Part shown: piece by piece, positions 17,750 to 27,285 of the stretch
Layout of the letters: each line of letters begins with the position of its first letter
Position numbering within the stretch: position 1 is the stretch's first letter
Source: Sphingomonas sp.
Lineage (GTDB): Bacteria > Pseudomonadota > Alphaproteobacteria > Sphingomonadales > Sphingomonadaceae
Direction: 5' to 3'
NCBI RefSeq assembly: GCF_019635515.1
Contig: NZ_JAHBZI010000001.1
Coordinates: 2,356,001 to 2,420,000, forward strand
Length of the DNA: 64,000 nucleotides
Translations under genes and position numbers: made by a program
Notes under the pieces: generated by a model
Databases searched by the model: none
Told to the model about the DNA's origin: nothing
What the model saw: only the letters and a program-made list of their open reading frames with translations

Positions 17750-18975
17750 CCCCCTGCCCTTTGCTCAAGAATCGCCAGCATTTTTGCCGCCAGATTGCCG
17801 CGATCGAAATGCGCCGCAGCCACTGGGCCATTGTCGGCAAGCTGACGATAGAGATCATGATCGTCGCGTAGCCTCAGGATCGCAGTTGCCATTTCCTGCG
17901 CGTTTTGCGGCTCGATCAATAGCCCGACGCCGTGCGTCTCGACGATTGCCGCAGCTTCGCCGCGCACGCCGAAACAGACCGGCAGCGCCATCGCCATGCA
18001 TTCGAACAATTTGGACGGAATCACCGTCTCGAACAGTTCGGATCGCTTGAGATGGATGATCGATGTGTCCAGCAGTGACCAATAGCGGGCGACCTGCTCC
18101 TTGGGCACACTGTCGACGAAGACGAGATTGTCGATATTTTCCGCCGCCGCCCGCGCCTTTAGTGCGGCCTTTTCAGCGCCGTCGCCAACAATCAGAAAGC
18201 GGAGGTTCCCGGCTGCGGAATCGCGCTTCAGCAGCAACGCGGCGTCGAGCACCGTGTCCAGCGCATGCGCCATCCCCATCGTCCCGACATAGCCGGCGAC
18301 AAAGCCGCTGCCGAGGCCGAGCTGACTGGCCAGCTCCGCGTCCTTTGCAGACGAGCTATAGCGCGACAGATCGACGCCGTTGGTCACAACATGGATCTTG
18401 TCGGGCGCGATACCGCGGCCGATCAGGTTGGCCCGGAATGCCTCGGTCACCGTCACCACCGCGCTGGCGCGACGGTATAGAAACAGTTCAAGCTTCTCGA
18501 TCCAGTCGAGCACGCGCGATTCCCGCATCGCGCCGACTGCGCGGATCGATTCGGGCCATAGATCGCGTAACTCGAAAACCCATGGGCGGAGCTTGAGCGT
18601 ACTCACCATCCATCCGGCCACGGCCGTAAAAAATTGCGGTGATGTCGCGACGACGATATCGATACGGCGGACGAATAACGCCGCGATCGTCGCCGTAATC
18701 ATATAGCTGATATAATCGGCGATGCGGCGGGCGAAGCCGTCATTGGCGGTGATATAGCTCCACACCCGGATCACTTGGATGCCGGCGATTTCCTCGCGCT
18801 GCCACAATCGGTTGCGATAGCCGGGGTAGACCTTGCCCTTGGGAAAATTGGGCGCGCACGTGATCACGGTCACCTGATGCCCGGCTCGTACCCATTCGCG
18901 CGCATGCTCAAAGGTGCGCGAGGCCGGAGCATTGACCTCCGGAGGGAAATTATCGGTCAGAAACAGGATGTGCAT
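17746..18975 (-). CDS. Glycosyltransferase family 4 (WbuB-like)
   Basis: 409 aa from the ATG at 18975 (MHILFLTDNFPPE). An upstream in-frame ATG at 18990 also exists, overlapping the heparinase-like gene. GT-B fold features: an N-terminal acceptor domain with WVFELRDLWPESIRAVGA, and a C-terminal nucleotide-sugar domain with VGTMGMAHALDTVLDA, FLIVGDGAEK and PSKLFECMAMALPV. The DLWPESI signature is the one seen in WbuB-type transferases, often FucNAc or N-acetylaminosugar transferases in O-antigen loci. Its stop overlaps the acyltransferase start. Donor sugar is not determined. Confidence 0.9.
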   Translation of the reverse strand: MHILFLTDNFPPEVNAPASRTFEHAREWVRAGHQVTVITCAPNFPKGKVYPGYRNRLWQREEIAGIQVIRVWSYITANDGFARRIADYISYMITATIAALFVRRIDIVVATSPQFFTAVAGWMVSTLKLRPWVFELRDLWPESIRAVGAMRESRVLDWIEKLELFLYRRASAVVTVTEAFRANLIGRGIAPDKIHVVTNGVDLSRYSSSAKDAELASQLGLGSGFVAGYVGTMGMAHALDTVLDAALLLKRDSAAGNLRFLIVGDGAEKAALKARAAAENIDNLVFVDSVPKEQVARYWSLLDTSIIHLKRSELFETVIPSKLFECMAMALPVCFGVRGEAAAIVETHGVGLLIEPQNAQEMATAILRLRDDHDLYRQLADNGPVAAAHFDRGNLAAKMLAILEQRAGG

Positions 18976-18980
18976 GCGGG

Positions 18981-20612
18981 TCAGGACCATGTGACGCGCA
19001 GGCTGGCAACGCCGGCGGCGAGGGGGAGGACCAGACACTGGTTCGGCAGGCTGACCCCGAAGCGGGGATGCCAGGTCGAAGGTTCGGCATACAGACCGCC
19101 CATGGCCTGCAATCGCACCGCTTCGCCCCCGGCCAGACGCAGCTCTGCCTCGGCGTCGTCACAAGAAACGATGGCAACGTTGGGATGGAGATGAAACCGC
19201 GCACGCGCCGGAAGCGTGCCTGATACGCGATCCTCGATCACCAGCTCGCGGTTCGAAAGGCGGAAGCGACGGTGATGCTGCGGTTTGCCGGGAAGATGCA
19301 CGTAGCCGTCATGGCTGGCCGCGACCGTATAAGTGCCATCGGCATCGCCTTGCTCGAGATTGCGCACCCGCGCACGGCGACCGACGCGAAATCCGCCCCA
19401 GATTTCCGACGAATTTTCGCCGGCGACGACGACCGTGTTGTGCGCTGCCGTGCCCCGCTGCCGCTGGCGTTCCGGGCCGTCGCCATATTCGCCGGTACCC
19501 GAATTTACGAACAATCGCTGGCCGTACAGCGAGAGTTCGAACGACAGACTGTCGGCATGAGCGTGGCCGGGAAGATAGGCGGGTCCGATCGACGCGCGAT
19601 CGACCAGGAGCAGCGCCGGACCGGCGGCGATGCGGGTATATCCCGATGCGCCGAAGTGCTCGAGCGGCGCAAATGTGCGGGGCGCGGCAAAGCCGAGTTC
19701 TGCCGCATAGCGGAACAGCCCAGCGTTGTCGGGCGCAATCCCGAATGCGGCGTCGTTGAAGAAGGCGATCTCGCCATCGGGATGGCTGAGCGCGGCAAGC
19801 CAATCGATCGCGGCCTGGCTGTGCAACCGCAACCGCGCGATCATTTCTGCCGAGATCAGCCCGGAATATGCACCTGCGAGATTGACCAGATCGAGCAGGT
19901 CTTCGAGGCCCAGCGCGTGGTACATTGGCGACAGCTCGAACTGCGCGCCGTCGCCGAGGAACTGTTCGCCGAGCTCGCGCTCCAGAATATGCAACCCGGC
20001 AGTGCGCCAAGCCTGCGCTTCCGCGCCATCGAAAAAATGGCCGGCGAACAGCAGCGCCTTGGCGTTGACGAATAAATGATTGCCGAGCAGGTGCCATTCG
20101 AGCCGCGAGGCAAGCGCGCGCGCCTGTACCGCCAGCGAAGCGATTGCGACCGGCCCCAGCGTTTCCCCGGCCAATGCCCATTTGCACCAGTTCACGATGC
20201 GCAGCGACAGGGTATAGGGTTCCCAGCCTGAACCTGCCGCCGGCGGGTTGCCGGCGATCCAGTCAGCGATCAGCGCCGCATGCCAATCGCGCCGCGCCGG
20301 CCAGTCGGCCGCCTGGAGATCCTCGAAATAATGCTGGTTGTAGCGCCATAGTTTCGGACGCGCGGGATCGTCCCACCCTGCCTCATCCAGCGATGCTTCG
20401 GCGTTGAGAAAGCGAAACCGCCCCGGCGTGGTCATGCTTGGCGCCCGTGCAGCCGGTGCCGCCCACCGCCCCGATTGCTGCCGCAACGCTGGCGCTGGCG
20501 ACAGATCGGGCCGCACCCGATTAAGCCGGAACCACAACCGGCCGTAAATCTGCACCAGCCGCAGCGGCGCCACGGTGCGCCACAAGCGGCCGGCTCGCGC
20601 CAGCAGACTCAC
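18981..20612 (-). CDS. Heparinase II/III-family protein
   Basis: 543 aa, GTG start overlapping the stop of the methyltransferase. The N-terminal alpha-toroid-like half has the conserved WRYNQHYFEDL and WEPYTLSLRIVNWCKWA segments. The C-terminal half has a beta-sandwich with HAHADSLSFELSLYGQRLFVNSGTGEYG, the family's most conserved region, and AHNTVVV. No signal peptide is seen, so it may act in the cytoplasm. Members are frequent in O-antigen and capsule loci that contain bi-domain oxidoreductases, with roles rarely proven; they may cleave uronate-containing glycans. Confidence 0.87.
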   Translation of the reverse strand: MSLLARAGRLWRTVAPLRLVQIYGRLWFRLNRVRPDLSPAPALRQQSGRWAAPAARAPSMTTPGRFRFLNAEASLDEAGWDDPARPKLWRYNQHYFEDLQAADWPARRDWHAALIADWIAGNPPAAGSGWEPYTLSLRIVNWCKWALAGETLGPVAIASLAVQARALASRLEWHLLGNHLFVNAKALLFAGHFFDGAEAQAWRTAGLHILERELGEQFLGDGAQFELSPMYHALGLEDLLDLVNLAGAYSGLISAEMIARLRLHSQAAIDWLAALSHPDGEIAFFNDAAFGIAPDNAGLFRYAAELGFAAPRTFAPLEHFGASGYTRIAAGPALLLVDRASIGPAYLPGHAHADSLSFELSLYGQRLFVNSGTGEYGDGPERQRQRGTAAHNTVVVAGENSSEIWGGFRVGRRARVRNLEQGDADGTYTVAASHDGYVHLPGKPQHHRRFRLSNRELVIEDRVSGTLPARARFHLHPNVAIVSCDDAEAELRLAGGEAVRLQAMGGLYAEPSTWHPRFGVSLPNQCLVLPLAAGVASLRVTWS

Positions 20613-21322
20613 GCCTTTCGAAGCTCCGCGATCAATAGGATGCGGAACCGCGCCAGTGCACCAAAGCGATTGACCAGCCGTTCATATGCGGCACCAGCCA
20701 GGTAGGTGGGCGGGGTCATCCGCAGATATTCCGGGCGCCCCTCGATGAGCGAGATGGCTGCGACTTCGAAGCCCGTCTTACGCGCCAGCGCATGCACGTC
20801 GCTCGCTTTGTTGGCGCGGTAAAAGGTTGGGAAGGTATCGACTTCGGAACGGCCGCGGATGCGATTGACGAACTGATGGAAACGATGCGGCGTAAGTCGT
20901 GCAATCATCGGCATATAATGCTGCCGGTTCGGCGTCTTGAACAGCATATAGCCGCCCTTGCGCAGCACCCGGTTGATCTCACCGAGCACCGCCTCGGGAT
21001 ATTCGAGATGCTCGAAGACATTGTCGGCAAATACCAGGTCGAAACTGTCGTCGGGATAGGGGATCGAATCGCCGTCCGACACGAGCCCTTCGTCGAGATA
21101 AGGATTATCGACGACGCGGGGATCGAGATCGATGCCGCATACCCGCTTCGCCAGACCCTTGAAATTCATCGCTCCGACGATACCGGCGCCGGCGCCGAGA
21201 TCAAGCACGCTGGCCTCCCGGGTCAGCCGCGCAAGGATACGCTCGCGGAACAGCGCGTCGTCCCAATTGCCGGCAAAGGCAGGGTAGAGCGTGCGATCGA
21301 GCCAGGCGACGAGCTTCTTCAT
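20609..21322 (-). CDS. Class I SAM-dependent methyltransferase
   Basis: 237 aa. SAM-binding motif I is VLDLGAGAGIVG near residue 40, the acidic motif II is VCGIDLDPRV, and the DSFDLVFADNVFEHLEYP and LRKGGYMLFKTPN segments follow, as in Methyltransf_11/UbiE-like enzymes. The start ATG overlaps the stop of the bi-domain oxidoreductase, and its own stop overlaps the heparinase-like start, so it is translationally coupled on both sides. Likely methylates a sugar or terminates chains; the acceptor is unknown. Confidence 0.88.
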   Translation of the reverse strand: MKKLVAWLDRTLYPAFAGNWDDALFRERILARLTREASVLDLGAGAGIVGAMNFKGLAKRVCGIDLDPRVVDNPYLDEGLVSDGDSIPYPDDSFDLVFADNVFEHLEYPEAVLGEINRVLRKGGYMLFKTPNRQHYMPMIARLTPHRFHQFVNRIRGRSEVDTFPTFYRANKASDVHALARKTGFEVAAISLIEGRPEYLRMTPPTYLAGAAYERLVNRFGALARFRILLIAELRKA

Positions 21323-23439
21323 CGGATCGACTCCGCAATTTCAATGCTGCGACGGGAAATTTCGATGATTTCGTCCAGCGGGATCGGGCACGGCTGCCCT
21401 TCGCGGACAGTATCGAAAAAGGCTTTGGCGATGGCCTGTTGCCCCTTGTCCTGCTGCCACATCTTCATCTTGCTGAACCCGGGCCAGCCCCAGCCGCTCA
21501 GCTGGCGGAAATTATCGAGTTGCAGAACGCGCCCGGCCGCAAACACCTCGACGCGCTCCTTGGGAAAGCCCTTATGACCATTGGCGAGATAATGGATCGC
21601 GCCGACCGAGCCATCGGCAAATGTCAGGGTGATCACCGTCTTGTCCTCATGGACCGGCATCGTCGGATGCTCGCCCAGCGCCTGGGCGGTGAACCCGGTA
21701 ATCGGATGCCCGGCCAGATGGCGCATCACATCGATGAAGTGGCACGCCTCGCCAATGATGCGGCCACCGCCGACAGCAGGATCCTGGGTCCAGTGATCGG
21801 CCGGGATCTCTCCGGCATTGACCGTGATGATGAAGCTTTTCGGCGATGCGATCGGCGCCAGCAGCGACTTCATCTTGACCACTTGTGGGGCGAAGCGGCG
21901 GTTGAAGCCGACCATTAGCGCCTGGCCCGGACGCGCCCGGGCTTCGCTTTCGATCTCGTCAATCTCGTCGATCGTCAGGCACAGCGGCTTTTCGCAGAAC
22001 ACATGCTTGCCGGCCCGCAATGCCGACAGCACCTGGCGGGCGTGGGCATCGTGACGGGTGGCGATGACGATGGTGTCGATCCCGGCATCGTCCAGCACCG
22101 CCGATTCCTCGGTAGCGGCCTGGGCAAAGCCGAACTTCTTGCCGAAGTGCACGGCGCTGACGCCACCCGAGCTGACCACTGCGCCCATTTCCGCGCCTGC
22201 CGCCTTGAAGGTCGGGATCAGCACGCGGCTGGCGTAATTGCCGGCGCCAAGGAAGCCGAGCACGCCGCGCGCCGGACGGCCCGGCTCGGTCACAGCTGCG
22301 CCGTTCAGCCGGACGCGCCGTTCGGGTGTGCCTTCGCCCGAGGGATAATCAAGCAGGATGCCCAGCGACGGCTGGCCAGAGGACAGCAGATCCATGGCCT
22401 CGCCGCCCGCTTCGATCGTATAGCGATGCGAGATCAGCGGTGCGACATCCAGCGCGCCCGATGACAGCAGATCGAGCACCGCTTCAAAATTGCGCTGTTC
22501 CGTCCAGCGCACGAACCCGATCGGATAATCCTGCCCACCCTCTTCATAAGCGGCATCGTACCGGCCCGGACCGTAGGAGCAGGAAACCTGGAAGGTAAGT
22601 TCTTTTTCGAAGAACTCGGCGCGGCTCAGCTCGAGGCCGACGACGCCGACCAGAACGATGCGGCCACGCTTGCGACACATCCGCGCCGCCTGCGATACCG
22701 GCTCATTGCTGGCGGTTGACGCGGTGATGATCACGGCATCGACACCCTGCCCGCGCGAAAATGCCAGCGCGCGCGCCAACACATCCTCTCCGGCGCCCGG
22801 ATTGACCACCTCGGCGCCAAAGCTGCGGGCCATGGCGAGCCTAGCCGGATCGAAATCGATCCCGAGCACGCGACAGCCCTGTGCGCGCAGCATCTGCACC
22901 GTCATTAACCCGATCAGGCCAAGGCCGGTGACGACAACGCATTCGCCCAGCGTCGGCTGGGCCAGCCGGATACCCTGAAGCCCGATCGCGCCGAGCACGG
23001 TGAAGCTGGCGGCGTCATCGGACACATTGGCCGGGATCTTGGCGCACAGATTCCTGGGCACGGTGATGATCTCGGCATGCTTGCCGTTCGACACCACCCG
23101 GTCACCCGCTTCGAACCCGTCGGCACGCGCTTCCAGCACGGTGCCGACATTGCAATAGCCAAGCGCCAGCGGCTGATCGAGCTTCGAGCGCACGGCGTCG
23201 AGCGTGTTGAGCACGCCATCGGTCTTCATCCGCTCGAGTACCATCTTGACCTTGTCAGGCTGCGAGCGCGCCTTCTTGATCAGATTGGCCTTGCCGAAAT
23301 CGACCAGCATCCGCTCGGTACCGGCGGAAACTAGGCTGACGCTGGTACGGATCAGCAACTGGCCGGCCTGGGCGCGCGGCGCAGGAACCTCGGCAACGTC
23401 GGTGCTGCCGTCCTTCAGGGATTGCAGAAGCTGCTTCAT
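21319..23439 (-). CDS. Bi-domain oxidoreductase: MDR dehydrogenase fused to Gfo/Idh/MocA
   Basis: 706 aa from the ATG at 23439, overlapping the HisF-like stop. Residues about 1-340 are a medium-chain (alcohol/threonine-type) dehydrogenase with the NAD motif TGLGLIGLMTVQ and the segment ALGYCNVGTVLEA; classical structural-zinc cysteines are not evident. From about residue 370 a Gfo/Idh/MocA domain begins (VLGFLGAGNYASRVLIP) with GKHVFCEKPLCLT, the catalytic-Lys motif. This fusion recurs in surface-polysaccharide clusters beside heparinase II/III and methyltransferase genes. The substrate is probably an activated sugar or inositol-like compound; this is inference. Confidence 0.9.
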   Translation of the reverse strand: MKQLLQSLKDGSTDVAEVPAPRAQAGQLLIRTSVSLVSAGTERMLVDFGKANLIKKARSQPDKVKMVLERMKTDGVLNTLDAVRSKLDQPLALGYCNVGTVLEARADGFEAGDRVVSNGKHAEIITVPRNLCAKIPANVSDDAASFTVLGAIGLQGIRLAQPTLGECVVVTGLGLIGLMTVQMLRAQGCRVLGIDFDPARLAMARSFGAEVVNPGAGEDVLARALAFSRGQGVDAVIITASTASNEPVSQAARMCRKRGRIVLVGVVGLELSRAEFFEKELTFQVSCSYGPGRYDAAYEEGGQDYPIGFVRWTEQRNFEAVLDLLSSGALDVAPLISHRYTIEAGGEAMDLLSSGQPSLGILLDYPSGEGTPERRVRLNGAAVTEPGRPARGVLGFLGAGNYASRVLIPTFKAAGAEMGAVVSSGGVSAVHFGKKFGFAQAATEESAVLDDAGIDTIVIATRHDAHARQVLSALRAGKHVFCEKPLCLTIDEIDEIESEARARPGQALMVGFNRRFAPQVVKMKSLLAPIASPKSFIITVNAGEIPADHWTQDPAVGGGRIIGEACHFIDVMRHLAGHPITGFTAQALGEHPTMPVHEDKTVITLTFADGSVGAIHYLANGHKGFPKERVEVFAAGRVLQLDNFRQLSGWGWPGFSKMKMWQQDKGQQAIAKAFFDTVREGQPCPIPLDEIIEISRRSIEIAESIR

Positions 23440-24218
23440 GCCGGCCGCTCCCCGCTCTTCAGCACTGCGGCCTTCTCGGCCTTGTTGGGATAGTTGATAA
23501 GCACGGCGCGATACTTCCCTTTGAAAACGAACAGGCTGCCCGCGGCAGCACCGATCAGCCCCTGCGCACGCCACAGCGCAGCGATGTGGTCGAGCGAACC
23601 CGCGCCGCCGAGGATCGTCACCGGCAGGCTAGTTTGCGTGCGAAGCGCCTCGATCAGATCGAGATCATAGCCATCCATGGTGCCGTCGCGATCGACGAAG
23701 TTGAGGACGATCTCGCCCGCTCCGCGTGCTTCGATTTCACGAATGAACTTGGCCGGATCCAGACCAGTACGCTTGGTACCGTTATGCGTGACGACTTCCG
23801 GACGCCGCAGCATGCCGGTCTTGCGCACGTCGATGACGACGATGATGCTCTGCGAGCCAACCCGCTCCGCCGCTTGCGTAATCAGCCCCGGATCGGCGAC
23901 CGCCGCAGCCGAGCAGGCGACCTTCTCGACGCCCAGGCCGATGATCTGCTGCACCTGTTCGACAGTGCGAACGCCGCCGCCATAGGAGAGCGGCATCCGC
24001 GATTCGTTAGCGAGATTGGCGATCATCCGGTAATCGGGCTCGCGATCCAGCCGGGTCGCGTCGATATCTACGACTATCAGCTCATCCACCACTTTCTCGT
24101 TGAAAATGCGAACAGCGTTGATCGGATCGCCGACATATTTGGGATCGGCGAATTTTACGGTCTTAACCAGCCCCTGGTTATGTACCAGCAGGCAGGGGAT
24201 CAGGCGCGGCCGGAGCAT
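23436..24218 (-). CDS. HisF-like cyclase partner of sugar amidotransferase (WbuZ/HisF2)
   Basis: 260 aa TIM barrel with HisF hallmarks: RLIPCLLVHNQGLVKTVKF at the N-terminus, DELIVVDIDATR, SYGGGVRTVEQV and DLDLIEALRTQT. HisF normally carries the N-terminal Lys/Asp pair of imidazole-glycerol-phosphate synthase. In this context it is the AglZ/HisF2/WbuZ type, which with HisH supplies ammonia to the WbuX/WbpG amidotransferase that turns an acetamido group into an acetamidino group. It is TGATG-coupled to the HisH-like gene upstream. The absence of other his genes nearby supports a polysaccharide role. Confidence 0.9.
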   Translation of the reverse strand: MLRPRLIPCLLVHNQGLVKTVKFADPKYVGDPINAVRIFNEKVVDELIVVDIDATRLDREPDYRMIANLANESRMPLSYGGGVRTVEQVQQIIGLGVEKVACSAAAVADPGLITQAAERVGSQSIIVVIDVRKTGMLRRPEVVTHNGTKRTGLDPAKFIREIEARGAGEIVLNFVDRDGTMDGYDLDLIEALRTQTSLPVTILGGAGSLDHIAALWRAQGLIGAAAGSLFVFKGKYRAVLINYPNKAEKAAVLKSGERPA

Positions 24219-24832
24219 CAGGCGATCCCCGCGAAATTCTTGAGCAGCGCAACGCCCCAGTCGTGGCTCTTCTCGGGATGAAACTGCGTTGCCCAGATAT
24301 TGTCACGGCGAACCGCCGAGGCGAAGTCGATGCCATATTGCGAACGGGCGATGGCATGCTCCTCTGCCGCCGGGCGGAAGAAATAGGAGTGCAGGAAATA
24401 ATATTGCGGTTCTTCGATGCCTGCGAACAGCGGCTCGCCGGCGACAGGTGCGATATCGTTCCAGCCCATGTGCGGCAGATGCGTGCGCTGATTGAACCAT
24501 TTGCCGTCGAACCGCTCAACCCGGCCCGGAATCCAGCCCAGACCCTTAGCGCTGCCTTCATCGCTGCCATCAGCCATGATCTGCATGCCAACACAGACGC
24601 CAAGGATCGGCACCCGATCCTCCAGCACCCGGCGATGCAGGGTATCGAGCATCCCGGCGCGAGTAAGGCAGTCCATCGCCCAGTCGAACGCGCCCACACC
24701 CGGCAGGATCAGCCGCTCCGTCGCTGCCAGTTCAGCGGCGGTCTTGACCGGCGCCGCAGCGATGCCCAGCCGACGGTAGATATTCTCAAAGGCCCGGATA
24801 TTGCCGAGCCCATAATCGACGATTCCGATCAC
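24218..24832 (-). CDS. hisH: HisH-like glutaminase subunit (WbuY/HisH2)
   Basis: 204 aa class I glutamine amidotransferase. The triad is complete: Cys80 in LGVCVGMQ, His185 and Glu187 in QFHPEKSH. It hydrolyses glutamine and channels ammonia through the HisF-like barrel. Overlaps both neighbours (4 bp with WbuX, 1 bp with WbuZ), giving a tightly coupled three-gene module. Length matches HisH. Participation in acetamidino-sugar formation is inferred from this gene order, which matches P. aeruginosa wbpG-hisH2-hisF2. Confidence 0.92.
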   Translation of the reverse strand: MIGIVDYGLGNIRAFENIYRRLGIAAAPVKTAAELAATERLILPGVGAFDWAMDCLTRAGMLDTLHRRVLEDRVPILGVCVGMQIMADGSDEGSAKGLGWIPGRVERFDGKWFNQRTHLPHMGWNDIAPVAGEPLFAGIEEPQYYFLHSYFFRPAAEEHAIARSQYGIDFASAVRRDNIWATQFHPEKSHDWGVALLKNFAGIA

Positions 24833-25968
24833 CGCTTGCTTCCCGGCTCGATCCCCAGTGCATTGCGGATGCGCGCGGCGACATCGTAAAATTCGCGTTG
24901 GTTCTTATAGTCGCGATAGGTCTTTTTCGGCATCGTCATATAGCCGTTGAGCTTATCGACGCTGATATCGAGCTTGTTGGCGACAAATTCGACTTCCTGG
25001 CCGATCGTCTCCGGATCGTAAGGCAGCTTCTCGAGCTCGGCGAGCGCTTCGTCGCGGGTCATCTGGCCGGTCACAATCAGGCTGGCGAACTGTACTTTTC
25101 GGACATCGAAGGCGAAGCGCTCGTAAAGCCAATAGCTCTCGTAAAAGCGCGTGAACCGCGATTCAAAATGCTTCTGCGGATAGGGCTGCCAGTCGAATCG
25201 ATCCATCAGCAGCTGTTTCGCATCGGTCTTGATGTACGGCATCGCATTGAGCGGACGCTCAACCTTGATACCGCGCACATACGGCAACCAGAGCTTGTGC
25301 CACAGGATCGAAGTCAGCGGGAAATTCTTGATCGGCCGGGTGCCGAAGCGGCGATGGATATCGCGGATCTGGCGCGAGTCCGACTGATAATACATCCATT
25401 CGACCGGATTGCGGATGCATTCGGTCGACAGATTGGCGCCGGTCAGGATGTGGCGGACCTTATGCTTTGTTGCGAACTTGTACATCGTCGCGAAAAAGGC
25501 GTGATCCTGCGGCGTATCGATATGCGAAACGCCCGAGCGGAAGAACGCGCGCTGCAGGTCCTTCATCTCCTCCCAGTCGATCACTTCGGTAAATAGGTCG
25601 AGCTGCAGACCATCGACGAGACGCTCGATATTGTTGACTGCAATCTGTGAGTTCCAGCCGGCATCGACATGGAAGACGAGCGGCCGCAATCCCATCAGCT
25701 CCTTGGCGGCATAGACCAGGTACGAGCTGTCGATGCCCCCGCTCATGCCGATGATGCAGTCGAAATCCTTGCCCTTGCCCGCGATGCGGATCGCATCGAC
25801 CATCCGCTCGATCTCGGCCTTGCCCTTCTCGCCGGTATCCCAGCTCGGCTGGATATCGCGATAGAAGGTGTTGCAATGGTCGCACACGCCGCGCTCGTCG
25901 AAGGCAATGGCGCTGTCGGTCGTGTCCATCACGCAATTGCTGCAGATCTGATAGGGCCGGGTCATCAT
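24829..25968 (-). CDS. N-acetyl sugar amidotransferase (WbuX/WbpG family)
   Basis: 379 aa; the ATG at 25968 has AAGAG seven bases upstream (25965 is also possible). N-terminal cysteine pairs CSNCVMD and CDHC look like a zinc site. The ATP pyrophosphatase loop GMSGGIDSSYLV near residue 75 activates the acetamido carbonyl before attack by ammonia. The conserved HVDAGWNSQIAVNNIE and LTGANLSTECIR segments fit the WbuX family. It forms one unit with the HisH- and HisF-like genes. The 189 bp upstream of it holds no gene and no clear promoter. Confidence 0.93.
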   Translation of the reverse strand: MMTRPYQICSNCVMDTTDSAIAFDERGVCDHCNTFYRDIQPSWDTGEKGKAEIERMVDAIRIAGKGKDFDCIIGMSGGIDSSYLVYAAKELMGLRPLVFHVDAGWNSQIAVNNIERLVDGLQLDLFTEVIDWEEMKDLQRAFFRSGVSHIDTPQDHAFFATMYKFATKHKVRHILTGANLSTECIRNPVEWMYYQSDSRQIRDIHRRFGTRPIKNFPLTSILWHKLWLPYVRGIKVERPLNAMPYIKTDAKQLLMDRFDWQPYPQKHFESRFTRFYESYWLYERFAFDVRKVQFASLIVTGQMTRDEALAELEKLPYDPETIGQEVEFVANKLDISVDKLNGYMTMPKKTYRDYKNQREFYDVAARIRNALGIEPGSKR

Positions 25969-26157
25969 TTGCTGCTCTTGATAAGGGTCAAAGGCCGGAG
26001 GCCGTGGGAAAGGCGGCGACAGGGCGATCCGAAACCTCCCCACCGCGACCAGTTCAACGAAATTCGCCGTTCCCCCTCGGAAGTTCAGCCGTTTGGCGGC
26101 CGAAGCGATCCTCGTCAAGGATTGCCGGCGATGCCGAAAGCGGGGCGCTCGCGCAGG

Positions 26158-27285
26158 TCATACCGTCTGTCCCGCCAAGGGCGCAGCCGCCTGAGATTGC
26201 GCGACCAGACCGAGCATCTTTTCCATGCTGCGCAGTTGATCGAACGTCGTCAGCGCCGCTTCGCTGGGGCGGTACGCGCTCCGCACGATCTCCTGCGCCT
26301 GTGCCAGGCCGCGTGCCAGCCAGTCCGCCTCGGCGATATCGATCGTGACGATACGCGCGCGCATGCATGCCGGCAGCGATTCAATATATCGCGAGGGCGA
26401 GCACAACGCTGCCGCACCGGCAAAGATCGCTTCATAGACCGAGCGCGGCGAGGAATCGCTTTCAGGTATCGAGACAACGCAGATCGATTGCGCCATCCAC
26501 GCATATAGCGCCTGGCGATCGACGCGGCCGAGAAAGCGGTCGTCTTCACGCGATGCCGCCTGCACACTGTCAAAACAGCCCTGTTCGGTAAACGGATAGA
26601 CCAGCGTGAGCGCGACATCGGGGGCAGAGGCATCGCGGGACGCGAAAATCTCGGCGATGCGATAATTTTCGGTGATCCCGCGTATCGACAGGACCAGATC
26701 GCGCCGCGGCGAAGCCGCGCGCTGCGCCGCCGCCACGTCGATCCCGTTCTGGACGATGTGAACCGGGGTATCGGTAAGCCGCTCGAGCGCCGCTTTCATC
26801 GCTTCGGAATCGACCGTCGCGAAGCGCGCATGACGAAGCGAGCGCTGGAGCAGCCAGCGATACAGGCGCGATGCCGGACGAACCAGCACCTCGCTGCCCT
26901 GGGGTGTCGAGGAATAGGCGGCGCCGGTGAAGCTGGCGACAAATGCGTAATAGGTCGAATGCGCGATCAGAAACGGCTTGCCGAGCTTGCGCAATTGGCG
27001 CCGCAGCAGCAGCGCCTGCAGCGGGGTTAGTAGCAGCTTGAGCAGATTGCGCCATTTATGGCCTAGCGAGGCCGATTTGGCGAAGATCAGCGGATCGATG
27101 ATCAGCAGCTCGCGAACATCATCGCTGTCCTGCAGGATCGTCGGCAGGCCGTCGCCCTCGTAATTGTCGGTAACAAACGGCACCGGCCGTCCGAGCAGCT
27201 TGAGCGTCGAGCGATACCAGTCATCGGTATGGAAACAGCGACCACTGCCCAGGAACGCAACGTTGATGCCCTTGTCGATCGTCAT
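26158..27285 (-). CDS. Glycosyltransferase family 4-like, divergent
   Basis: 375 aa from the ATG at 27285, which overlaps the stop of the preceding glycosyltransferase. A GT-B layout is apparent: an N-terminal domain with several hydrophobic stretches but no clear membrane helix, a central HIVQNGIDVAAAQ (the NGID/NGVD motif at the domain junction), and SDSSPRSVYEAIFAGAAALCS in place of the usual EGxPxxxxEAMAxG element. The EX7E motif is weak. Likely adds one sugar of the repeat unit at the cytoplasmic face. Donor unknown. Confidence 0.78.
   Translation of the reverse strand: MTIDKGINVAFLGSGRCFHTDDWYRSTLKLLGRPVPFVTDNYEGDGLPTILQDSDDVRELLIIDPLIFAKSASLGHKWRNLLKLLLTPLQALLLRRQLRKLGKPFLIAHSTYYAFVASFTGAAYSSTPQGSEVLVRPASRLYRWLLQRSLRHARFATVDSEAMKAALERLTDTPVHIVQNGIDVAAAQRAASPRRDLVLSIRGITENYRIAEIFASRDASAPDVALTLVYPFTEQGCFDSVQAASREDDRFLGRVDRQALYAWMAQSICVVSIPESDSSPRSVYEAIFAGAAALCSPSRYIESLPACMRARIVTIDIAEADWLARGLAQAQEIVRSAYRPSEAALTTFDQLRSMEKMLGLVAQSQAAAPLAGQTV

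Noticed and set aside
23436..24832. HisF/HisH pair considered as histidine biosynthesis genes
   Set aside because: They are coupled to a WbuX amidotransferase inside a polysaccharide operon with no other his genes, which fits the acetamidino-sugar paralogues.
25969..26157. 189-bp gap between a glycosyltransferase and wbuX, examined for a promoter or small gene
   Set aside because: A TTGACG hexamer is present but no matching -10 or supported ORF was found.
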